A stretch of DNA of 64,000 nucleotides. Source: Yponomeuta sedellus (lineage: Eukaryota > Arthropoda > Insecta > Lepidoptera > Yponomeutidae). Both the position numbers and the translations under genes were made by a program. Shown piece by piece: positions 54,101-62,600 of this stretch (its first letter is position 1; every line of letters starts with the position of its first letter). The notes beneath the pieces were generated by a model. It did not search any database, was not told where the DNA came from, and saw only the letters and a list, made by a program, of their open reading frames with translations. Location: NCBI GenBank assembly GCA_934045075.1, contig OW203745.1:16976748-17040747 (forward strand). Reading direction: 5' to 3'.

Positions 54101-54263
54101 GAGCGGCGAGAGACACTGGCAGGCGGTCGCCTCCTTTTGCGAAGAGATCATGTCGCAAAAGGAGGCGGCGGAGAGGGAGCGGGAGGCTGCGGCCGATGCG
54201 CTCCCTCAACGCCAGATGAGAGGGGGTCGAAGGCGTCGACAATTTGTCCGCCTCGGCCCCTAG
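51102..54263 (+). CDS. A3 ORF2: endonuclease-reverse transcriptase, 1053 aa
   Basis: I use the ATG at 51102 (MPAHPQLTGTREVLQGN); the in-frame codon at 51099 is GTG. The endonuclease has LQGNLNHSARAQD, AEPYAVP, GDFNARSRAW and SDHLYIRM, where the usual SDHRY arginine is leucine. The reverse transcriptase has SLDIANAFGSLPY, GVPQGSVLGPLLWNLGF and YADD at 667-670. The C-terminal CCHC is CHECGADDDTAQHTLEVC. Full length for the clade and uninterrupted, so this element could be retrotransposition-competent. Confidence 0.95.
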   Translation: MPAHPQLTGTREVLQGNLNHSARAQDLLMQNMAEWGIALAAVAEPYAVPQRPNWVGSTDGQVALVVPTMGAALSGIERGAGYAAVKWGDTLVVGVYFSPNRPLDAFQQFLGRLERVIGRAGGAPVLVLGDFNARSRAWGSPNTDLRGAEVMDWATAAGLVVLNQGGAQTCVRRQGGSIIDLSFATPALAARVAGWRVMDDEETLSDHLYIRMRVSSLRVAVPSASHGQGAGRGFPRWAVTRLDREMAKEAAIIEAWGDPPTALRGVDEKAAHLRTSLTAVCDAAMPRAKPFRGRRRVYWWCPEIAALREECNGARRAYTRCRRRRHTAGEEDLLHSAWALKKAALRAAIGKARDEGWEESLATLNRDPWGRPYKMVRNKMRGAPPMDSMEPELLRGVVEGLFPAAHSFTPPRMAPPSAVPERPLVVPPVTDDELTGAILRLRRARKAPGPDGVPGGVLFLALQRLGDRLRSLMEECLGEGRFPSCWKEGRLCLLRKEERPADSPSGYRPIVLLDEVSKLFERILEGRIQQHLEETGPDLSDNQFGFRKGRSTIDAVGALRRFGLQAEERGEGAVAVSLDIANAFGSLPYEVIEEALRYHEVPGYLRRVVGHYLAGRVVLYDSGGARCARAMSCGVPQGSVLGPLLWNLGFDWLTRGAQLPRMVTVCYADDTLVAVRGKRLEEVLRRAEVATELTVYRVGLLGLKVALHKTEAMVLGGRGWRVSADAILRVGGERVQVRPNIKYLGLVLDRWWSFRDHFTRLGPRLVGAASALSRLLPNIGGPNAPCRKLYEGVVRSMALYGAPIWAERLNGRTTALLRRPQRVVAQRIARTYRSTSHAAACLLAGTPPWDLDAEHLADRYRRRAEARARDRPPDPEEAKRAAQEARDRLRERWRVALENSHYGTRTIGAILPIMEEWLDREGGVPTFRLAQVVSGHGCFGHYLCRIGREPDTRCHECGADDDTAQHTLEVCSRWAGERAALVAETGLVDLSLHSVIAKMLSGERHWQAVASFCEEIMSQKEAAEREREAAADALPQRQMRGGRRRRQFVRLGP

Positions 54264-54445
54264 GGGACCTGCGGTTGGTCCCACTCCGCCTGGGGGGAGC
54301 TCACTAATTTTGTGAGCCCCCCCCCCCTTCCAGGCGGGTTCCCCGGCGCAAGCCGGGGTTGCCGGGGGGGCACTCTGGTAGAATGCCTAGCGATCCCAGG
54401 GTGCCCCTACACCAAACTGGCCCAGAGGGAACCGCCGGAGTGGAG

Positions 54446-54568
54446 TTTAGTGGGTAGGGCCAGGCTCTCCCCCCTCTTTTAATAAAGAGGGATGAGAGCG
54501 GCGAGTCCCACATACCCCCTGGAGTTTTACCCAGGGGGATGCGTAAATGCATTCTCCACTCCGTCAAG
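54446..54568 (+). promoter_or_regulatory. A3 3'-UTR structured end
   Basis: TTTAGTGGGT, a long CTCTCCC...GAGAG hairpin, GAGTCCCACATA, then CCCCCTGG/CCAGGGGG and ATGCGTAAATGCAT before the poly(A). Same architecture as A1 with different stem bases. Confidence 0.75.
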
Positions 54569-54593
54569 AAAAAAAAAAAAAAAAAAAAAAAAA

Positions 54594-54800
54594 GGTTAGG
54601 TTAGGTTAGGTTAGGTTAGGTTAGGTTAGGTTAGGTTAGGTTAGGTTAGGTTAGGTTAGGTTAGGTTAGGTTAGGTTAGGTTAGGTTAGGTTAGGTTAGG
54701 TTAGGTTAGGTTAGGTTAGGTTAGGTTAGGTTAGGTTAGGTTAGGTTAGGTTAGGTTAGGTTAGGTTAGGTTAGGTTAGGTTAGGTTAGGTTAGGTTAGG
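54594..54800 (+). repeat. (TTAGG)41, longest pure telomeric array
   Basis: About 205 bp of perfect TTAGG without a single variant unit, the longest uninterrupted array in the window. Confidence 0.97.
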
Positions 54801-55173
54801 AGGAAGGAGGAGGAGCCTCCAGCCGCTCTAATCCGGAGCAGAGGTGGGGGCGGGAGAGGGAGGTAGTTTTCTGCTGGCCCTCTTCTGCCCTTAAGTTGGT
54901 CTGCACGCGCCAGCCGCACTGGCGCGTGCATTCATCCTGGAGTCAAGGGGATTGCCTCATCTTCCGAGGCAGTCCCCTATTGGTGCCAGCCCGGCTCGCA
55001 AGCTGGGCAGCCCGGGGGTGGACTGGTGAATGATTTCGGTCCCAGGCCAACCCCCAGCAAGGGCATGAATGGAAGACGGGGAGTTTTAGTGGGTATTCTC
55101 AGCACTCTGCTGGGCGAGTCCCACACACGCCCACCTAGTAATGGTGGGTAGTCCGTAAATGGATTTCTCCTCG

Positions 55174-55224
<51 letters not shown>
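54801..55224 (+). mobile_element. D: short 3'-UTR-type telomeric element
   Basis: About 375 bp plus A49, followed by GGTTAGG. It has the standard 3' plan (TTTTAGTGGGT, CAGCACTCTGCTG hairpin, GAGTCCCACA, CCCACC...GGTGGG hairpin, TCCGTAAATGGA). Its upstream half is two strong hairpins (GCACGCGCCAG/CTGGCGCGTGC and GGGGATTGCCTC/GAGGCAGTCCCC). It is not the 3' end of A1, A2, A3 or C, so it marks a further subfamily: either a 5'-truncated copy or another short non-autonomous element. No coding frame. Confidence 0.8.
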
Positions 55225-55226
<2 letters not shown>

Positions 55227-55346
55227 TTAGGTTAGGTTAGGTTAGGTTAGGTTAGGTTAGGTTAGGTTAGGTTAGGTTAGGTTAGGTTAGGTTAGGTTAG
55301 GTTAGGTTAGGTTAGGTTAGGTTAGGTTAGGTTAGGTTAGGTTAGG
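55225..55346 (+). repeat. (TTAGG)24 telomeric repeat
   Basis: Perfect units between the D poly(A) and the poly(T) of the helicase retrocopy. Confidence 0.97.
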
Positions 55347-55422
55347 TTTTTTTTTTTTTTTTTTGTGATACTTCTGTTTCCACAGACTCTGGGTCCGTGC
55401 CTTTTTTCTGTGCATTACATTA

Positions 55423-55428
55423 TTTATT
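55423..55428 (-). promoter_or_regulatory. Possible AATAAA polyadenylation signal
   Basis: AATAAA on the minus strand upstream of the encoded A18. The spacing of about 58 nt is longer than usual, so the assignment is tentative. Confidence 0.4.
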
Positions 55429-55554
55429 TTTCCCATGGTACTCTATCTCTCTGAGCTACATTATCTTGCGTACTGTTGTTGTCGTACTACACACACACTT
55501 ATTCTAGCCTATAGTAACTTAAGTAACTTATATATATATATATATTTTTTTTTT

Positions 55555-55640
<86 letters not shown>

Positions 55641-55801
55641 TATATACAATCATGCTTTTTTTTTTTTTTTTTTTTTTTTATAACTCTTTTATAAAATCCT
55701 GCAATTTTCTATTCCCTTATTTTCATTGTTTTTTTTTTTTTTGCCATTTAACCTTATCTTTACCTGTGATTACATTATTACATTACTTGTTTTTAGATTA
55801 C

Positions 55802-56923
55802 CTATATGTGTTCCGTGATTGTGTTTGAGCAGGTCGGCCGCGGCGCGTCTACTTCGTTCAGGTGGTTTTGGACGATCGACATGTCTCGGGATTTCAGTGC
55901 CATTTTGAGGTTGTAGTCCGTTATTTTCTTCGAGGCTGTTTCCGCCGCTTGCTTTGCAAAACTGCCGACCGCGTCCATTCTGCTGTCGGTGTAATAAGTG
56001 CAGCTATCGGTGTGCCGTGATATTGCCACTACTGCATGTGGGACGCTCTCGAACAGCTTGTGCGATTTGGTCTGCGTTCGGACGATTATCACCGACTCGT
56101 AGGTTAGACCCTGAGCTTCGTGGATTGTTAGTACGCACGACCCGTAGCCTATACCGTATCCCTGGCTGGTTAGGGATTTCTTTTCCTCCTGTGTATGGGT
56201 GAGGAAAAGGGTTTTCGGTTGGCTTTTTGGTATTTGTGCGCCGCTAAATTTTTTCAGCTCGATGGAATGTACCCGAGTTCTTGACGAGTACATTCCTGGG
56301 TAAACTTCTCTGAGAGCGTACGCCACGTCCATCGGGTTTCGGTGCGTGCATAGCAGCTCCTGATCGATGGTCGCCATCAGGCTAGGGCGGCTGTAGCGCA
56401 TCTCGAACAGATTTTCACGGTCGATGTATGGTAGTTGGTTGACATCTCCAACGAGGACGATCTCGCCCGCCTTTGACAGTCGGGCGGCCATTACTATAGC
56501 CCCAAAGTGGTTCATGAGAGCCTCGTCGACCAACAAGCGTTTGATCTTAACGGGCTCCCTGAATCCATTTGCTAATATTGAGGCCATAGTTCGCACCTTT
56601 GAGTTTGCTTCTTCGCCCAGACGGTGCGAAAGCTTCTCTCTCAGGTTTTTGACCGCTTCGGCTGTCGTGGCTACCGCCATGTCCCCCTCGCTGAAAAGGT
56701 CCACCAACCACGTCGTCTTCCCGCATCCCGGTACTCCGTTTGTCCATCGAATCTTTGGAACCTCCCACGAGTCTGACTGCTGGTCGACCGACTTTGCCTT
56801 GTTGAGGATTTTGTCCTCCAGCATGATTTTGGTGCATCGGGCGACGACCACCACCGGGTGCTTTCCTGTGTCTCGGAATCTCAGCTTGCCTGTACGCCTC
56901 GTCTCCTCCTCGTTCAGGACCAC
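55802..56923 (-). CDS. Virus-like superfamily 1 RNA helicase fragment, 373 codons
   Basis: All the motifs of the plus-strand RNA virus SF1 helicase core (alphavirus-like supergroup; virga/nege-like replicase helicases) appear in order: Walker A GVPGCGKT (63-70), DEA (133-135), GDVNQ (159-163), THR (193-195), HEAQG (268-272) and SRHT (302-305). It unwinds RNA in the parent virus's replicase. The methyltransferase that would precede it and the polymerase that would follow are absent; the frame stops after a basic C-terminal tail. The first codon is GTG, three codons after a TAA contributed by the telomeric repeat, so the true N terminus is lost; the first ATG is codon 34 (56824), still before Walker A. 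No stop or frameshift interrupts it, which suggests a recent copy or a conserved donor gene. Confidence 0.87.
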   Translation of the reverse strand: MVLNEEETRRTGKLRFRDTGKHPVVVVARCTKIMLEDKILNKAKSVDQQSDSWEVPKIRWTNGVPGCGKTTWLVDLFSEGDMAVATTAEAVKNLREKLSHRLGEEANSKVRTMASILANGFREPVKIKRLLVDEALMNHFGAIVMAARLSKAGEIVLVGDVNQLPYIDRENLFEMRYSRPSLMATIDQELLCTHRNPMDVAYALREVYPGMYSSRTRVHSIELKKFSGAQIPKSQPKTLFLTHTQEEKKSLTSQGYGIGYGSCVLTIHEAQGLTYESVIIVRTQTKSHKLFESVPHAVVAISRHTDSCTYYTDSRMDAVGSFAKQAAETASKKITDYNLKMALKSRDMSIVQNHLNEVDAPRPTCSNTITEHI

Positions 56924-56927
56924 GAAA

Positions 56928-56983
56928 GGTTAGGTTAGGTTAGGTTAGGTTAGGTTAGGTTAGGTTAGGTTAGGTTAGGTTAG
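56928..56983 (+). repeat. (TTAGG)11 telomeric repeat
   Basis: Ends in TTAG joined to TCTGCG of element C3. Confidence 0.97.
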
Positions 56984-57154
56984 TCTGCGTCGGTACGCCA
57001 TTGCGAGTAGATGTGTGCGCTGCTAGCTACTGTGCAAACTAGTACCCGCAGCAATTGCTTTTGTTTATTTATTAATAAATAAAAGTGTGAAGTGCCTGTT
57101 TACGTGTGCATCTGTGTTTGGCGTGTGCGTGCATAGTGCACGTTATAAGCTACG

Positions 57155-59680
57155 ATGGATGCGGCCGCGGCGCCTGGCGCCGATCTGTCGGCTGCCGGCG
57201 CCGCTATGGCGGGACACGGCGAGGCGTCTGGCGGCGGCGCCCGAACTACCCACGCAAAATCTACCCGCGGTAAGTTGTGGGTGGTGGCAGCGAGGAAGCG
57301 AGGCCGCTCCGCTGAGTCGGATGGGTCGTGGGACTCTGAGCCAGATGGCGAGGAGACGGCTTTGCTCCCTAAGGTGTCCCGCGTAGGGGCGCGCGGCGGT
57401 GTCGCCGCAAGGGCCCGTGGCAGAACGGCGAAGCGCGGCGGCGCCCGTAGAACGGCTGGTGAGGCGAAGGAGGCCGCCCGCGAAGAGCAGAAGCTCTGCG
57501 CGCAGGCAGAGGTGGCGAGCCTTACGGCTCAATACTATCGTCGGTCGACATCGCCGCGTGCCTCGACGTCAGCGGCGTTCGCGGGGGGCGTCGTACCGGT
57601 GGGGGAACTTGTGGCCCAGATAAACTCGGCTATTCTATACATAGCTGAAGTGGGCCGCAAGTCCAAAAATATAAAGGGCGAGCTGCTTGGTGGCCTGAAG
57701 AAGGCTACGGCGGCGATCGGGGACGCTGTTGCGGAACTGAGTGTCCGCACGGCTACCGCCGAGACCCGCTGTGTCTCCGAGGAGAATGCCCGCCTCCGCG
57801 CTAGGGTCGACGAGCTGGAGAAGGCGAGCCGTGCCCCTGTTGTGGCACCCGTGCAGGCTGCCGCCGCCGCTGTTCGCGATTTGCCTGCAGCTGCCGCCGC
57901 TGTTCGTGCCTCGCCGGCTGCCGCCGCGGCGCGTGTGCCGCCGGCGGCTGACTCCGGGCGTGTACGGCCGGCGGCCGTTGCCGGATCGGCGCGTGCGCCG
58001 GCGACTGCTGCGGCACGTGTGACCCACGGGTCGCCGGCCGCGACGGCGCGTGGGCCGCCGGCCGCCACGGTGCGTGGGCCGCCGGCCGTCGCGGTGCGTG
58101 TGCCGCCGGCGGTCGTGATGCGTGGGCCGCCGGCCGCTACGGTGCGTGGGCCGCCGGCCGTCACCGTGCGTGTGCCGCCGGCGGTCGCGGTGCGTGGGCC
58201 GCCGGCCGCAGCGGTGCGTGGGCCGCCGGCCGTCACGGTGCGTGTGCCGCCGGCCGCCGCTGTACGCGGGCCGCCGCCGCCCGCCGCCGTGCGCGGGTCA
58301 ACGCCCGCCGCGGTGCGCGGGTCGCCGGCCGCCGTGGTGCGTGCCGCGCCGGCCTCCGGCGCCGGCGTGCGCGCTACGGTGTCGGCGGCTGCTGCTCGGG
58401 TGGCGGCGGCACGTGTTGCTACACGCGGCACATATGCGGGTGCGGTGGCTGGCGGACGTGTTGGCTGCTCGCCCGCTTCTGCCGGCGGGCGTGCGGTAGG
58501 CGCGCGTGGCGACTTGCCTGCGGTGGCGACGAGTGTGAGGGAGGACGCGGCGGCGACCGCCCGCTTGCCACCCGCCACCTGCGTTGATGATGAGACGGAC
58601 GACGTCGACGTCGAGGTGATCGACGACACGCCGACTGCCGCCTCGCCCGCGGCCTGGGTGGTGCACGAGACACCCGCCCGTCGTCGCCGGCGTCGTAGGA
58701 CGATGGCGGCGCGTCGGGTACCCGACGGCGAGCTGTCGGGGCCCGCCACTGCGTCCGTCCCGCTCGCGGGACCGGTGACGGCGGTGACTCGTGGGACCGC
58801 GGGGACGCCACCCACGCCAGGCCAGCTGGCCGCGCGCAAGCTGCGTCTGCCGCGTTCTGCTGCTGTCGTTATCACGCTGCAGCCGGAGGCGATGGAAGCG
58901 GGTATGACGTATGCGCAGGTGATTTCGGAAGCGAGGTCAAAAATTGACATCGCTTCGCTTGAGATCACCTCGCTGCGGTTCAAGCGATCGGTCACCGGGG
59001 CGCGGGTGCTGGAGGTGGCGGGGGCGGGTGCCGCGAGTGCTACCAAGGCGGACGCGCTGGCCCGGAAACTGGAGGAGGTGCTCGGCTCGCAGACGGCGAG
59101 AGTTTCGAGGCCGATCAAGTCCGCAGAACTGCGGGTGTTCGGCCTCGACGACTCCGTCACAGCGGACGAGGTCACTGCTGCGGTGGCTCGCTCAGGCGAA
59201 TGTGAACGGGGGGCGGTAAAGTGCGGTGAGGTGCGCCCTGGCGCGACCGGCGCTTGCGCAGCTTGGGTGCGCTGCCCCGTGTCTGCGGCGAAGAAGGTCC
59301 TCGCGGCGGGCCGCCTCTCAGTCGGATGGGGCATGGCCCGAGTAGAGCTGCTGACGGCGCGCCCACTGCGCTGCTACAGGTGCTTGGAGCCTGGCCACAC
59401 GCGTGCGCTATGCCCGTCGACGGAGGACCGCAGTGATCTGTGTTATCGCTGCGGTGAGCCCGGCCACAAGGCCGGCGCCTGCCACGCCACGCCGCGCTGC
59501 ACCCTGTGCGCGGCGGCGGGTAGGCCTTCTGAGCACACGTGCGGCAGCAAAGCCTGCCCTGCACCGAGGAGAGCGCCGGTGGCGAGTCTGGGCCCACAGG
59601 CCCCTCCCCAGCCACAGCGCCAGCCGACCCCCGGTGCAGGGGCGGCTACTGCGGAGGCTGACATGGACACTGCCGCGTAG
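57155..59680 (+). CDS. C3 ORF1: gag-like protein, 841 aa
   Basis: Starts MDAAAAPGADLSAAGAA. An Arg/Ala-rich N-terminal region is followed by GRKSKNIKGELLGGLKKATA, similar to the KSSNLKGTFQ and KSTNLKGGVRG segments of the A group, and by the coiled-coil-like ENARLRARVDELEKA. A long Pro/Ala/Val region holds tandem 8-residue repeats VRGPPAxx. The conserved central domain follows (RSAAVVITLQPEAMEAG), then CCHC knuckles from residue 740: CYRCLEPGHTRALC, CYRCGEPGHKAGAC and CTLC...H...C. The stop TAG is immediately followed by the ORF2 ATG. The A-run that disrupts the 40368 copy is CAAAATC here. Confidence 0.94.
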   Translation: MDAAAAPGADLSAAGAAMAGHGEASGGGARTTHAKSTRGKLWVVAARKRGRSAESDGSWDSEPDGEETALLPKVSRVGARGGVAARARGRTAKRGGARRTAGEAKEAAREEQKLCAQAEVASLTAQYYRRSTSPRASTSAAFAGGVVPVGELVAQINSAILYIAEVGRKSKNIKGELLGGLKKATAAIGDAVAELSVRTATAETRCVSEENARLRARVDELEKASRAPVVAPVQAAAAAVRDLPAAAAAVRASPAAAAARVPPAADSGRVRPAAVAGSARAPATAAARVTHGSPAATARGPPAATVRGPPAVAVRVPPAVVMRGPPAATVRGPPAVTVRVPPAVAVRGPPAAAVRGPPAVTVRVPPAAAVRGPPPPAAVRGSTPAAVRGSPAAVVRAAPASGAGVRATVSAAAARVAAARVATRGTYAGAVAGGRVGCSPASAGGRAVGARGDLPAVATSVREDAAATARLPPATCVDDETDDVDVEVIDDTPTAASPAAWVVHETPARRRRRRRTMAARRVPDGELSGPATASVPLAGPVTAVTRGTAGTPPTPGQLAARKLRLPRSAAVVITLQPEAMEAGMTYAQVISEARSKIDIASLEITSLRFKRSVTGARVLEVAGAGAASATKADALARKLEEVLGSQTARVSRPIKSAELRVFGLDDSVTADEVTAAVARSGECERGAVKCGEVRPGATGACAAWVRCPVSAAKKVLAAGRLSVGWGMARVELLTARPLRCYRCLEPGHTRALCPSTEDRSDLCYRCGEPGHKAGACHATPRCTLCAAAGRPSEHTCGSKACPAPRRAPVASLGPQAPPQPQRQPTPGAGAATAEADMDTAA
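58020..58340 (+). repeat. 24-bp coding minisatellite in C3 ORF1
   Basis: Units of the form gtgcgtgggccgccggcc plus six variable bases encode VRGPPAxx. The number and order of units differ from the copies at about 33160-33480 (C1) and 41270-41590 (C2), which are identical to each other. Confidence 0.85.
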
Positions 59681-62600
59681 ATGGCCGCGTGCAGATTCCT
59701 GCAGGCCAATCTGAACCACTGCGCGAGAGCACAGGACTTGCTGATCCAGAGCCTTGCGCAGTGGCAGATACACGTGGCGGTTGTCGCTGAGCCTTACCGG
59801 GTTCCGGCGCACTCCGGCTGGGCGGGTGACGACGACGGCACTGTCGCATTGGTCGTGAGGACGGGCGCTGGGGCACCACCGTTGGAGCGGCTGTCGAAGG
59901 GGCGCGGGTGGGTCGCGGGGGAGGTCGATGGCACGTTGATCGTCGCCGTGTACTTCTCTCCGAACGGTTCACTTGCGCAGTTCGAGCGATACCTCCGCCA
60001 GCTCGAAGTGTTGGTGGCCGGGCGCCGTCCTCGCCACGTGCTTGTCGCCGGGGACCTCAACGCCAAGTCGCCGATGTGGGAGTCCTCGGTGACCAACGCG
60101 CGAGGAAGGGAGGCGGAGGACTGGGCCGTTGCGGGAGGCTACACGGCATTGAACAGGGGAGGGGTGCACACTTGTGTACGGCACGAGGGAGGATCAGTCG
60201 TGGACGTCACGTTTGCGACACACTCCCTTGCGCGCCGCGTCACGGGTTGGGAAGTCCTGGAGGAGGTAGAAACTCTGTCGGACCACCGATACATTCGGTT
60301 CGATGTGACGGCCCTCTCTACGGCCCCGACCGACCTGTGGCACCCTCTGCCGGGAGAGCCCCCGCGCTGGGCTGTCAAACAGCTGGACAGGGAGCTGCTG
60401 CACGAGACCGCCGAGGTTGAAGCCTGGGTCAAGGGCTCCGCCGTCAGCCCCGAGGATACAGACGTTGCGGCCGAGGTTCAGTGGCTTCGTGGGGCGCTAA
60501 CGCGAGCCTGTGACGTAGCGATGCCCCGTCTTCGGCCTGGTGCCCCCTTTCGCCGCGTGCACTGGTGGTCACCGGAGATCGCGGAACTGCGGCTCGCCTG
60601 CGTGCGCGCTAGGCGTGCACACGCCCGCAGCCGCCGGCGGCGACGCCGCGATCCCGAGGAGGAGGACCGCCTGCTTGCGGCGTACAGGGAGAGCAAGACT
60701 GCTCTGTCGACGGCCATTGCGGCGGCAAAGGACGCCGGATTCGCAGAAATGCTGGCCTCCCTTGATGCGGACCCGTGGGGCCGTCCGTACCGAATGGTGC
60801 GAGACAAGCTCCGCCCGTTTGCGCCGCCGCTCACCCGAAGCATGAGGCCGGAGACGGTGGACACCGTGGTCGCCGGCCTATTTCCGCCCGCGAATGGCCT
60901 TACGCCTCCCTCGATGGGGCTACTGGAAGGGACGGCCGAAACCGAAGTGCCTGAAGTGACGGCGGCAGAGCTTGGTGCCGCTCTGCAACGCCTTCGCGGC
61001 CGCAGAAAGGCCCCGGGCTTAGACGGGATCCCGGGGCGCGCGTTGATCATCGCCCTGGACCCTCTGGAGGAGAGGTTCAGGGCCTTGCTCACCGCGTGCC
61101 TCGTGCGGGGCCAGTTTCCCCGCCCATGGAAGGTGGGTAAACTGGTACTGCTGAGGAAGGAGGGCCGACCGGCGGACTTGCCATCAGGCTACCGCCCGCT
61201 CGTTCTCTTGGATGAGGTGGGGAAGCTGTTCGAGCGCATCCTGGTGGCCCGACTCGTGCGGCACATGGAGACGGTGGGGCCGGATCTTTCCGAGGCCCAA
61301 TTTGGGTTCCGGCACTTCCGGTCCACCGTCGACGCGATCCGCAGAGTGAAGGGGATGGCGGAGGAGGCGCTGGCGGGACGCGATATGTTACTCGCTGTTT
61401 CGCTCGACATAGCGAACGCGTTTAACACCCTCCCCTGGGCCTGCATTGAGGAGGCGCTCCGGTACCACGGCTTCCCGGAGCACATGCGCCGCATCATCGG
61501 AGCTTACCTCTCCGAGAGGGAGGTCCGGTATCCGGCGCGGGACGAGTGGGCGGCGAAACCCATGTCGCGCGGCGTTCCACAGGGCTCGGCCCTTGGCCCT
61601 ACGCTGTGGAACATCGGCTTCGACTGGGTGCTGCGGGGTGCGCTGCCGGAGGGCGCCGGCGTGACCTGCTATGCAGATGACACGCTGGTCACCTCCCGCG
61701 GCGCTAACTTTAGCGAAGCGGCCGCGCTCGCTACCGCGAGTGTAGAGGAGGTGCTTCAGCGCATCCGAGGACTTGGGCTGGAGGTGGCGCTCCACAAATG
61801 CGAGGCCCTGTGCATTCATGGGCCGCGGAGGGGGCCGCCGAATGGGGCTCGAGTGACGGTGGATGGGGTGGGGATCGATGTCGGGTCGGCCATGCGCTAC
61901 CTCGGCATCGTTCTGGACTCGCGTCTGACGTTTTGCGAGCACTTCCGACGGCTCGCGCCGCGACTCATGGCCGCGTGCAGTGCCCTCGGCCGCCTGCTGC
62001 CGAACGTCGGTGGGCCGAATGCGGCTTGCCGGCGGCTTTACGCGCTGGTGGTGCGGTCGATGGCGCTGTACGGAGCACCCGTGTGGGAGGACTCCCTGGG
62101 GCGGGCTAACAGGGCCCTGCTGCACCGTCCGCAGAGGGCTATTTGCCTGCGAATGGTGCACGGCTACCGCACCGTCTCTTATGAGGCGGCGTGTGTGCTG
62201 GCCGCTTGCCTGCCCTGGGAGATGGATGCACGTGTGCTCACGCTGGTGTACGACCGCGTCGCCGAGTGCCGGGCCGCGGGGGAGCCCCCGTCCAGGGAGG
62301 AGATGCTGCGTTGGCGCATGCGTGCTCGCAGACGTCTGCTCATCAGATGGCTGCGCGCACTCGAGGAGCCTACGGCGGGCCACGACACTATCGCCGCGGT
62401 GAGGCCGATTCTCGAGCGATGGCTGACGAGGAGGCACGGAGTCCTCTCCTTCCACCTTACGCAGCTCCTCTCGGGGCACGGTTGCTTCGGGAGATATCTG
62501 TGGAGGGTGGCGGGAGCGGAACCCACACCCGAGTGCCACCACTGCGGTCACGACGAGGACACGGCACATCACACGTTGGTGGAGTGCCCGGCGTGGGCGG

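Larger units (their letters stand above)
48393..54593 (+). mobile_element. A3: full-length, apparently intact SART-type telomeric LINE
   Basis: It shares the 5' end and most of the 5' UTR with A1 and A2, but its ORFs and 3' UTR are diverged, so it is a separate subfamily. Both ORFs are open, and the 3' UTR ends in A25 and GGTTAGG. It is one of two intact autonomous copies in the window. Confidence 0.93.
55347..56927 (-). mobile_element. Retrocopy of a virus-like helicase mRNA inserted in telomeric repeat
   Basis: On the minus strand this is a 5'-truncated cDNA: it begins directly at CCTAACC (56928), reads through an open helicase frame, has a 3' UTR of about 440 bp and ends in A18 (T18 at 55347-55364) joined to CCTAA. 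A possible AATAAA lies at 55428-55423, about 58 nt before the tail. The 3' UTR contains long internal A-runs and AT repeats (55517-55679). Poly(A)-CCTAA is the N1/TRAS-type orientation. No R1-clade 3' motif is present, so this is a cellular transcript captured by the telomeric retrotransposition machinery, not one of its own elements. Confidence 0.85.

Noticed and set aside
54594..55346. Regular short repeats reminiscent of a CRISPR array
   Set aside because: The repeats are contiguous TTAGG pentamers without spacers, in a clearly eukaryotic telomere.
55435..55828. Plus-strand frames made of phenylalanine runs
   Set aside because: They are translations of the T-rich 3' UTR of the minus-strand helicase retrocopy.
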